From Gallionella sp. (GTDB lineage: Bacteria; Pseudomonadota; Gammaproteobacteria; Burkholderiales; Gallionellaceae): a DNA stretch of 7,867 bases. The stretch's first letter is position 1; every line of letters begins with the position of its first letter. Location of the stretch: contig JANLID010000338.1 of assembly GCA_024654105.1 (NCBI GenBank), positions 1 to 7,867 on the forward strand, given 5' to 3'. The notes beneath the pieces were generated by a model. That model saw only the letters and a list, made by a program, of their open reading frames with translations, was not told the origin of the DNA and did no database searches. The position numbers and the translations under genes were made by a program. This document shows, one piece after another, positions 1 to 6,305 of the stretch.

Positions 1-571
1 CATACACGCCGCCTTTGACAACGATGTCATCAGCCGCATCCGCTACCCGCAAATTGCGTTTCAGTACCTGCTTGATCCAGGTTTCTCCTTGCATGTTTCC
101 GGCGGGCATTTTGTCCAGCAACTGACGCGCCAGCAATGCACTGAAACCGGAATTCAGCATTCTGCACAGCAAAGCGGCGCGCTGCGGGTCGCGCTGCTGC
201 ACATCGTTCCACGACAGCGCGGCAAGCTGCTGACGCAACATGCTGTGCATGGATTTTATCTCGACGAGAATCGAAGATTCAGGATTGAGGATCGAGGATC
301 GAGGATTGGTTGCCGGAGAACAGTTGCCAGTTGCCAGTGGTGTTGGCGCAGCTTCGCTTCGGCTTTTTTTGCTGACCGCTGATCTCTGACTACTGATCCC
401 TGATCCCTGATCCATGATTCCTGACAACTGATCCTCATGCGCCAGCGCGATGATTTCCACCCCCCCATCGATATTGCGATTGGACAGAATCACAGCCCCT
501 TCGCCCAGCTCATTGCGAATGTCCTTCAATGCCTGACGTGCTGTTGGGGCGATAAATTTCCTGATGTTCAT
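1..571 (-). CDS. flhF: FlhF, SRP-like GTPase for flagellar placement (N-terminal 190 residues; gene runs off the window)
   Basis: FlhF is a membrane-associated GTPase of the SRP54/FtsY family that helps set where and how many flagella are built in polar flagellates. My translation from base 571 stays open to base 1. The first 45 residues (MNIRKFIAPTARQALKDIR..., then GAVILSNR and GGVEIIAL) are the typical FlhF B-domain start. Residues about 46-101 are a low-complexity linker made of 7-bp DNA repeats. Residues about 110-175 look like the helical N domain (LRQQLAALSWNDV, then ALLCRMLNSGFSALLARQLL). The last visible residues, VVKGGVY, are where the strand before the P-loop of the G domain is expected; the P-loop itself lies outside. 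The start is fixed by an AGGAGG Shine-Dalgarno six bases upstream and by an ATGA overlap with the flhA stop, suggesting translational coupling. I see no frameshift in the visible part. Confidence 0.95.
   Translation of the reverse strand, partial: MNIRKFIAPTARQALKDIRNELGEGAVILSNRNIDGGVEIIALAHEDQLSGIMDQGSGISSQRSAVSKKSRSEAAPTPLATGNCSPATNPRSSILNPESSILVEIKSMHSMLRQQLAALSWNDVQQRDPQRAALLCRMLNSGFSALLARQLLDKMPAGNMQGETWIKQVLKRNLRVADAADDIVVKGGVY
270..311. repeat. Degenerate 7-bp tandem array A (plus-strand unit ATCGAGG) within flhF
   Basis: Six consecutive 7-base units on the plus strand: ATCGAAG, ATTCAGG, ATTGAGG, ATCGAGG, ATCGAGG, ATTGGTT. They are translated on the minus strand as FlhF residues about 88-101, including the near-repeat PRSSILN/PESSIL. 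Seven is not a multiple of three, so the protein repeat has a seven-residue period only after three DNA units. Confidence 0.85.
321..341. repeat. Short 7-bp tandem array B (plus-strand unit CAGTTGC) within flhF
   Basis: Three consecutive units: CAGTTGC, CAGTTGC, CAGTGGT. The unit differs in sequence from the arrays on either side but has the same 7-base period. It is translated within FlhF residues about 78-84 (TPLATGN region). On its own it is short; its position between two longer heptad arrays makes it more believable. Confidence 0.65.
372..434. repeat. Degenerate 7-bp tandem array C (plus-strand unit CTGATCC) within flhF
   Basis: Nine consecutive 7-base units with no gaps: CTGACCG, CTGATCT, CTGACTA, CTGATCC three times, ATGATTC, CTGACAA, CTGATCC. 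On the coding strand the unit reads roughly NNRTCAG. It encodes FlhF residues about 46-67 (QLSGIMDQGSGISSQRSAV), rich in Ser, Gln and Gly and likely disordered. The array contains no stop in the flhF frame. Confidence 0.92.
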
Positions 572-2655
572 GCTTTGCCTCCTACCATTGCGGTCACCCG
601 GATCGTTTTGAAGTCCGGTACTTCATCGTGCGAAATCACCCTGATGCCTGGCACCGCGCGCCTCAGGAAACGCGCCAGCAAATCACGCAATTGCGCCGGC
701 ACCAGCATCACGGCCGGCAGTCCCATCTGCTCCTGCATCTCAACGGCAGTGCGTGTCCCGCGCAGCACGGTATCGGCCAGTCCGGGTTCGATACCGATAC
801 CGTTCTGGCTGGATTGCATCGCCTGCATCAGAACGTACTCCAACTCCTTATCCATGCCGATCACCTGCAACTCTTGCGCGGAAGGATAGAACTGCTGCAC
901 GATGGCAGGGCCAAGCGCGACACGCACCAGCGAGGTGAGCTGATAAGCGTCCTGAGTGCGCGTCGCGTTTTCAGCCAGCGTTTCCACAATGGTGCGCATG
1001 TCGCGAATATGCATGCCTTCGTCCAACAGGTTTTGCAGCACTTTTTGAATTGTTCCCAGCGGCAACGCCTTGGGCACCAGATCTTCGACCAGTTTTGGCG
1101 CAATTTTGCCAAGATGATCCAGCAATTGCTGCACCTCCTGCCGCCCGAGCAGCTCAGATGCCCTGGTGCTGATTAAATGGCTCAGATGAGTTGCTACCAC
1201 CGTTCCAGGATCAACCACTGTGTAACCCATCACTTGAGCCTGATCGCGCAACACCGGTTCGATCCACACCGCAGGCAAACCAAAGGCCGGGTCGCGCGTC
1301 TGTGTACCGGTCAATTCGCCCGTCACACTACCCGGATTGATCGCCAGAAATAGGTTGGGGTAGGCCTCGCCGCTGCCGATATCCACGCCCTTGAGGGTGA
1401 TGCGATAACCATTCGGGCGCAGATCGAGATTGTCGCGGATATGCACCGGTGGCGGCAGGAAGCCGATGTCCTGGGTGAATTTTTTGCGGATACCTTTGAT
1501 ACGGCGCAACAAGTCGCCGTCTTGCGCCTTATCCACCAGCGAGATCAGCCGGTAGCCGACCTCCAGTCCCAGCACATCCACCTGTGCAACATCATCCCAG
1601 CTTGCCTCGGCAGATTCCATGATGACCGGTGTCACCGTAGCGGCAGCAGATTCCTCTTGCGCAACGGCACGTTCGTTTTTCTTCACCAGAGAATAAGCCA
1701 ACCACCCCATCGCACCGGCCAGCAGCAAAAAGGCGAAGTGCGGCATGCCGGGAATCAAGCCCATCGCGCCGATGATCGCGGCAGTCAACACGATGACTTG
1801 CGGCTGCTTGAACAGTTGAGTGACCAGTTGCTGGCCGATATTCTGGTCGCTGGCCACACGGCTCACCACCAGGCCGGCTGCCGTGGAAATAACCAGCGCC
1901 GGAATCTGTGCCACCAGCCCGTCACCGATGGTCAGCAGGGTATAATTTTTTGCCGCCATGGCAAGAGTGAGATCATGTTGCAGCACGCCGACAATCAACC
2001 CACCGATGATATTAATGAATAGAATGATGATGCCCGCGACCGCATCGCCGCGCACGAATTTGCTGGCGCCGTCCATCGCCCCATAGAAGTCGGCTTCCTG
2101 CGCAATCTCGGCACGGCGTTTACGCGCCACGTCTTCGCCAATCAAACCTGCGTTCAAATCGGCATCGATCGCCATCTGCTTGCCGGGCATCGCATCCAAT
2201 GTAAAACGCGCGCCCACCTCGGCAATGCGCCCGGCGCCCTTGGTAATCACCACAAAGTTGATGATCACCAGAATCGCAAACACCACCAGCCCCACGGCGT
2301 AGTTGCCGCCCACCAGAAAATGGCCAAATGACTCGATCACCTTGCCCGCCGCGTCCGGCCCGGTATGCCCTTCCAGCAGCACGATCCGCGTGGAAGCCAC
2401 ATTCAGCGACAGGCGCAGCAATGTGGTAATCAGCAGCACGGTAGGGAAGATCGCAAAGTCCAGCGCCTTGTTGGTATTCATGCTGACCAGCAACACCATG
2501 ATGGAAATCGCGATGTTGAAAGTGAACAGGATGTCCAGCAACAACGGCGGCAACGGCAGCACCATCATCGCCAGGATCATCACGATCAGCACCGGGCCGG
2601 CCATACCGGTCAATCCGGCGCGTTTAATAAAATTTTGTATGGATAGCAGATCCAT
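568..2655 (-). CDS. flhA: FlhA, flagellar type III export gate protein
   Basis: FlhA is the large inner-membrane component of the flagellar export apparatus. It forms a nonameric ring whose cytoplasmic domain docks chaperone-substrate complexes and whose membrane part couples export to ion flow. The protein has 695 residues, close to the usual length for the family. The first 325 residues contain about eight hydrophobic segments. The FHIPEP family signature is complete at residues about 143-166 (EVGARFTLDAMPGKQMAIDA within it). The conserved Asp in FVRGDAVAG is D204. Residues about 350-695 form the soluble substrate-docking domain, ending FKTIRVTAMVGGKA. The start is supported by GGAAG six bases upstream, overlapping the flhB stop; flhB ends 11 bases before it. 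The stop overlaps the flhF start. It looks intact and functional. Confidence 0.98.
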   Translation of the reverse strand: MDLLSIQNFIKRAGLTGMAGPVLIVMILAMMVLPLPPLLLDILFTFNIAISIMVLLVSMNTNKALDFAIFPTVLLITTLLRLSLNVASTRIVLLEGHTGPDAAGKVIESFGHFLVGGNYAVGLVVFAILVIINFVVITKGAGRIAEVGARFTLDAMPGKQMAIDADLNAGLIGEDVARKRRAEIAQEADFYGAMDGASKFVRGDAVAGIIILFINIIGGLIVGVLQHDLTLAMAAKNYTLLTIGDGLVAQIPALVISTAAGLVVSRVASDQNIGQQLVTQLFKQPQVIVLTAAIIGAMGLIPGMPHFAFLLLAGAMGWLAYSLVKKNERAVAQEESAAATVTPVIMESAEASWDDVAQVDVLGLEVGYRLISLVDKAQDGDLLRRIKGIRKKFTQDIGFLPPPVHIRDNLDLRPNGYRITLKGVDIGSGEAYPNLFLAINPGSVTGELTGTQTRDPAFGLPAVWIEPVLRDQAQVMGYTVVDPGTVVATHLSHLISTRASELLGRQEVQQLLDHLGKIAPKLVEDLVPKALPLGTIQKVLQNLLDEGMHIRDMRTIVETLAENATRTQDAYQLTSLVRVALGPAIVQQFYPSAQELQVIGMDKELEYVLMQAMQSSQNGIGIEPGLADTVLRGTRTAVEMQEQMGLPAVMLVPAQLRDLLARFLRRAVPGIRVISHDEVPDFKTIRVTAMVGGKA
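578..583 (-). promoter_or_regulatory. Shine-Dalgarno of flhF inside the end of flhA
   Basis: The minus strand reads AGGAGG, ending six bases before the flhF ATG. It lies inside the last codons of flhA. With the ATGA stop/start overlap it settles the flhF start and suggests re-initiation by ribosomes finishing flhA. Confidence 0.85.
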
Positions 2656-2661
2656 GATTCA

Positions 2662-2668
2662 CTTCCTC
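2662..2668 (-). promoter_or_regulatory. Shine-Dalgarno of flhA overlapping the flhB stop
   Basis: GAGGAAG on the minus strand, six bases before the flhA ATG, overlapping the TGA of flhB. It supports the chosen start and tight flhB-flhA coupling. Confidence 0.75.
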
Positions 2669-3845
2669 ATGCAGTTGTGGCGGCCGGGTCGAGCTCGCGC
2701 GGCACCGGCAAATCTCCCGGCTCTTGCGGACGTGCCCCGCCTTGTTTTTCATAGCGGCGCAATTGATAAACGTAAGCCAGCACCTCGGCGACGGCGGTAT
2801 ACAGCGCCTCCGGTATGGACTCGCCCAGATCGGTATGTTTGTGCAGCGCGCGTGCCAGCGGCGGCGCTTCCAGAATCGGTATATGATTTTCTTCGGCAAT
2901 CTCGCGGATGCGCAACGCCAGCAGATGTGAGCCCTTTGCCACCACTACCGGCGCACGCATTCCCTTGTGGCTCCGTCCGCCCCGCTTGGCATCCGCTTCG
3001 TTTTCGCTGTACTTCAACGCCACGGCATAGTGCGTCGGATTGGTGACTACCACGTCGGCGGTCGGAATCGCCGCCATCATGCGACGGCGTGCCGCTTCAC
3101 GCTGCAGGCTGCGGATGCGCCCCTTGACCATCGGATCGCCTTCGGTTTCCTTGGATTCCTGGCGCACCTCCTCCTTGGTCATCATCAGTTTTTTGTTGTG
3201 ATCCCACAACTGGAACGGCACGTCAATGGCGACGATCAACAGCATCGCGCCGACAATCATCATGAAGCTTGCGCCAACCAGATGGCCCATTTGCGGAATG
3301 GAGGCAATAGCGGCTTGCGTACCGAGCGCCATCACCGCATCCTTATTGCTCCAGATCACCCAGGCTGCGATACCACCCACCAGAACAGCTTTACCGATTG
3401 CTTTTGACAGTTCCACCAACGCGGTTCTGGAAAACATGCGCGCGATACCGGGGACCGGATTCAATTTGGAAAACTTGGGTTGCAGTGCTTCAATGCTGAA
3501 CAGCCAACCATTCAGCAGCAACGGGGAGAATGCCGCAGCCAGCATGACCGCCAGCAACAAAGGCGAGAAAGTGATAAGCATGTCCAGCGAAAGATCATGC
3601 AAACGCGGAATCAGCAGGTTGGTATTGAAGGCCAGATCACGATTCAGCGTCAGGCCGTCGTGCAGCATTTTCACCATATGCTGGGTGAACGACGCACCCA
3701 TGAACCACAGTGTTCCGCCACCCGCCAGCAATACGGCAAAGGTGGACAACTCACGCGAACGGGCAACCTGACCTTTTTCTCTTGCCTGGTCAAGTCGCCG
3801 CTGTGAGGGCTGTTCGGTTTTTTCTAGATCGCTGTCTTCTGCCAT
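2667..3845 (-). CDS. flhB: FlhB, flagellar export switch protein with NPTH autocleavage site
   Basis: FlhB is an inner-membrane part of the flagellar type III export apparatus. It switches the export specificity from rod/hook to filament proteins after cleaving itself in a conserved NPTH loop. The protein has 392 residues. The N-terminus (EKTEQPSQRRLDQAREKGQV) is the family hallmark. About four hydrophobic segments follow at residues 35-55, 88-112, 145-166 and 187-208. The NPTH motif is at N269-P270, the same position as in E. coli FlhB. Residues about 297-365 (APVVVAKG, then LEAPPLARAL) are the canonical C-terminal domain. Compared with my recollection of E. coli FlhB, about 12 extra residues lie between KYSEN and MRAPVVV (about residues 283-294). 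The start has GGAG six bases upstream. It begins a compact flhB-flhA-flhF unit after a 157-base gap. Confidence 0.98.
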   Translation of the reverse strand: MAEDSDLEKTEQPSQRRLDQAREKGQVARSRELSTFAVLLAGGGTLWFMGASFTQHMVKMLHDGLTLNRDLAFNTNLLIPRLHDLSLDMLITFSPLLLAVMLAAAFSPLLLNGWLFSIEALQPKFSKLNPVPGIARMFSRTALVELSKAIGKAVLVGGIAAWVIWSNKDAVMALGTQAAIASIPQMGHLVGASFMMIVGAMLLIVAIDVPFQLWDHNKKLMMTKEEVRQESKETEGDPMVKGRIRSLQREAARRRMMAAIPTADVVVTNPTHYAVALKYSENEADAKRGGRSHKGMRAPVVVAKGSHLLALRIREIAEENHIPILEAPPLARALHKHTDLGESIPEALYTAVAEVLAYVYQLRRYEKQGGARPQEPGDLPVPRELDPAATTA

Positions 3846-4002
3846 GATGTGCTCCGCTATTCAGCTTTGCATAGCCATTCGGCTGCGCCAGCAAATTGCT
3901 GGTCATGGCAATTATCAGCACATCAGGCAAATTTGATCGAATGAATAGCGCGGGTTTCTTATGGCTTTTCGTACCCGGCGGTTACAGGTCTATCGCACAA
4001 AT
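3846..4002. other. 157-base gap between the chemoreceptor gene and flhB
   Basis: No gene is recognised here. On the minus strand it holds the GGAG of flhB (about 3852-3855). No Rho-independent terminator (stem plus T-run) follows the receptor stop, and I found no good match to sigma-28 or sigma-54 promoter consensus. A promoter for flhB-flhA-flhF could lie here, but I cannot point to it. It also contains the palindrome described separately. Confidence 0.6.
3888..3902. repeat. 15-base palindrome upstream of flhB
   Basis: CCAGCAAATTGCTGG is perfectly self-complementary around its central base (seven-base arms). As RNA it would form at best a five-base stem with a five-base loop and no T-run, so it is a poor terminator. 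It sits 43 bases upstream of the flhB start, where an operator could lie. Function is unknown. Confidence 0.4.
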
Positions 4003-5996
4003 TCAAGAACAAACCTTGAAGCGAGTGGCCGATTCCTTTAGTGCGCCAGACAATTTATCGAGTTGGATCGCCGTGTCGCTGCTCAATGCGGCGGCGGCGC
4101 TGTTCTTCTCGGCCATCTGGGCAATTTTCTCGACGTTTGCCGCAACCTGCTGGATGGCGGCATCCTGCTCGCGTATCGCATCCGCGATATTCTGGACATC
4201 ACTCGCCACCTCGCGCGAATCGTCGCCGATGCGGTGCAGCGCGGTCTCGGTTCTGCCAACCAGTTCAAGGCTTTCCGTAACCTGGCTATTGGCCTGCTGC
4301 ATCCCCGTAACAGTTTTGCCAATGTGGCCCTGGATGTCACCGATGATCGCAGTGATCTCCGTGGTCGCGTTTGACGTGCGTTCGGCGAGTTTGCGCACTT
4401 CATCCGCAACAACCGCGAATCCCCTGCCCTGCTCGCCGGCGCGCGCGGCTTCGATTGCGGCATTTAACGCCAGCAGGTTGGTTTGATCGGCGATCTCCCT
4501 GATCACCTGAATGATGCCGCCGATCCTCTTTGATCTCTCGTCAAGCCGCCCAACGTTGGTATCCGATTCACGGATCAGTACAGCGATGCTGTTCACGTTT
4601 TGCACCGTCTCGGCCATGACGGCGAGCGCCCCTTTGGTACCGGCGCGGGATTTCTCGACAATTTCGCCCGCGCTACGGGCATTGGCTGCGGTTTCGCTGA
4701 CGCTCACGGAAACTTCCTCAACGGCTGCGGCAACCGTTGCAGCGGCATCCGCCTGCGCGGCAGAACTCTGGTTGACCTGTTTGCTCGAAGCGGACAACGC
4801 GTTGGATGCGTTCGCGATATTTTCGCTGGAACGGGTGGCGTCCGATATGATGTTGCGGAATTTCTCCATCAGGTGATTGATCGCCTGCCCGACGCGCGCC
4901 GTTTCCTGCGTGCCATCCTCGGGAGCACCGCGTGTGAAATCGTCATGCGCAACCGCATACTCCGCTGCATCTACGACGGCCTTTAGCGGACGATTCACGC
5001 TACGCGCCACCCATACCGATATCGCCACAGCAATAGCAATTGCCAGCAACGCCAGAACCAGTTGCGTCAACAGGAACGTACGGCTGTCAGCCAGCAACTT
5101 GTCGACATCATTATTGATGTTTTTCGTGATTAGCTGTTCGACTTCATGCAACGCTTCGATCCTGTCTGAACTAGCCTTGAACCACAAAATCGAACTTAAA
5201 TCGTACAAACCCTGTGCAGAATGCTCGGCCATGATATTGCGCATACGCTGCACCTCCTGCGCCGCTCCGCCGCCGAGCGCTGATTTCAGCGCTGCCTTTT
5301 CCTGCTCGCTTGCGGAGTTTGCAAATGAATCCAGGTAGGCCTCCTGCTTATTTATTTTCTCCAGAATGGTGCGAAATTTAATGGGCTCGACAGCCCTGTT
5401 GGAGATAAACACCGGCAAGGATAATGCTCGTTCCTGCGCTGCATTTTCCTTGGCTTTGGCAAAATGATTGTGTGACAAAAGCTTTCCCGCAATTGCAGGG
5501 TCATTATTGTGTTCGGCTGAAGTACCCATCACTTCCATAAGGGGGGTAATGACAGAGGCGTAAAAGACGGAAGCATCCTCGGCGAGAATGTCATAATCAT
5601 CAATTTGCTTGCGCGTCTTGGCTAATTCATCAAGCTTGCCTCGCACCTCTTCGACAGCCTTTTTCAGCCACGGCATCGAAACAGTATCGCCCCCTTCGAC
5701 CAAACGCTTAAAAAACGCCAGTTTCTCGTCCGTTTTGGCGCGGGCATCCGGCAATGCAGCCTCGAACGTCTTATTGTATGACTGGATAGAACCGACCGTT
5801 ATGCCGCGTTCAACCTGCAAAACATCCACCAGCTCGCCCGCTGCCACCGCCACTTCCATGATGCTGCGCGCCTGATCCGCGCTCTGATAACGATCGAAGC
5901 TATCCCAGAGACCTGCGTGCCCGAAGATAGAATCAGCGCTATCACCGGCACCGCCGTCAACAAGGTAAGCCGATGCATAATCGTCGAACGTTTCAT
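4003..5996 (-). pseudogene. NIT-HAMP methyl-accepting chemotaxis protein, interrupted by a frameshift after its first membrane helix
   Basis: This is a membrane chemoreceptor that signals to CheA/CheW and is a substrate of CheR/CheB. Translation from the ATG at 5996, with a strong Shine-Dalgarno, gives 28-29 residues containing the first membrane helix (LTLLTAVPVIALILSSG) and then drifts out of frame to a stop at about 5799. The receptor continues in another frame from about 5910 (LWDSFDRYQSADQ) for 635 residues to 4003. A one-base restoration would give about 663 residues. In that numbering, residues about 42-285 resemble the NIT nitrate/nitrite-sensing domain (VLQVERGITVGSIQS). Residues 307-329 form the second membrane helix and 330-384 the HAMP domain. 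The conserved signalling tip is at about 498-527 (IADQTNLLALNAAIEAARAG). The C-terminus ends RFKVCS, with no NWETF-like CheR tether. The continuing frame is also open upstream to 6213, but that extension lacks the membrane helix at the right place and is antifunctional readthrough of the porin remnant. It may be a true mutation or a sequence error. Confidence 0.85.
5905..5916 (-). other. Frameshift position in the chemoreceptor gene
   Basis: Reading frame changes by -1 here. The start frame reads SGTQV up to 5910; the receptor frame resumes with LWDSF from 5910. The minus-strand sequence is GCAGGTCTCTGG. No X XXY YYZ slippery heptamer is visible, so programmed frameshifting is not suggested. 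One added base would restore a single receptor frame. Confidence 0.75.
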
Positions 5997-6304
5997 GATT
6001 TTCCTTCTCCGTATTTGTAAATATTGTCCACGCCGATAAAGCTGCCGATGTAATCGCGGTTAAATTTTCCTCCAAGCTGGCTATGGCTGTGAATATAGGC
6101 AGTCGTCGCATCCCATTCCAGCAATTCTTCCCAATCCATCTGGAGGCCAGCCTCGGTGTTCCCCATCCATGCCGAGCCGCGCTTGATGCCGTCAGACACA
6201 ACCGCCGGCACATCGCTTTTGTGAATCAATTCCACCGTAATGCCCTTGTCGCAGAGACCGGAACGCATCCCGCCCCAATCGCCTTGCAATTCAAGTAAAT
6301 CGAC
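5993..6304 (-). pseudogene. Remnant of an OprB-like carbohydrate porin gene
   Basis: The minus-strand frame reads DLLELQGDWGGMRSGLCDKG, then ITVELIHKSD, RGSAWMGNTEAGLQMD, and GGKFNRDYIGSFIGVDNI. This matches the N-terminal part of mature OprB-type porins, where LxGDWGGxRxxLxxKGI and GNLxxGLxxDxExLxxW are typical, as I recall the family. Intact members are outer-membrane barrels of about 400 or more residues. Here the signal peptide and nearly all of the barrel are missing. Porin-like sequence starts at about 6300 and ends at about 6018, after which YKYGEGKS and a stop are read from the receptor's leader. The only ATG (6268) would give 91 residues that could not be exported. The stop overlaps the receptor start as ATGA. 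It is probably a non-functional fragment left by recombination. Confidence 0.72.
6001..6010 (-). promoter_or_regulatory. Shine-Dalgarno that fixes the chemoreceptor start at 5996
   Basis: The minus strand reads GGAGAAGGAA just upstream of the ATG at 5996, with good spacing. It shows that the true start lies in the frame of the membrane helix. The longer receptor-frame reading that begins at 6213 has no such support. Confidence 0.75.
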
Positions 6305-6305
6305 A

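Noticed and set aside
270..434. Heptad arrays as a CRISPR array or REP-type element.
   Set aside because: Units are 7 bases with no spacers and no palindromic repeat. They are simple tandem repeats and stay in frame with flhF.
256..468. A 70-residue minus-strand frame across the heptad arrays.
   Set aside because: It is open only because degenerate 7-bp repeats keep several frames free of stops. The flhF frame has the correct start, ribosome site and family sequence.
2303..3046. Long plus-strand open frames opposite flhA and flhB (also around 1441-2022 and 3226-3771).
   Set aside because: They lie antisense to well-recognised genes, their proteins are of odd composition without recognisable domains, and they are explained by codon bias of the opposite strand.
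3888..3902. Palindrome as an intrinsic terminator of the receptor gene.
   Set aside because: Only about five base pairs can form around a realistic loop and no T-run follows on either strand.
3846..4002. Sigma-28 or sigma-54 promoter upstream of flhB.
   Set aside because: I found no adequate match to TAAA-N15-GCCGATAA or to the GG-N10-GC core with proper spacing.
5911..6213. Upstream extension of the receptor frame to an ATG at 6213, giving a 736-residue protein.
   Set aside because: The added 101 residues lie out of frame over the porin remnant and the true receptor start. They lack the membrane helix and have no ribosome site comparable with that of the ATG at 5996.
5993..6304. The region between cheB and the receptor as cheD, cheY or cheZ.
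   Set aside because: None of the motifs of those families is present. The sequence instead matches the GDWGG-type start of OprB porins.
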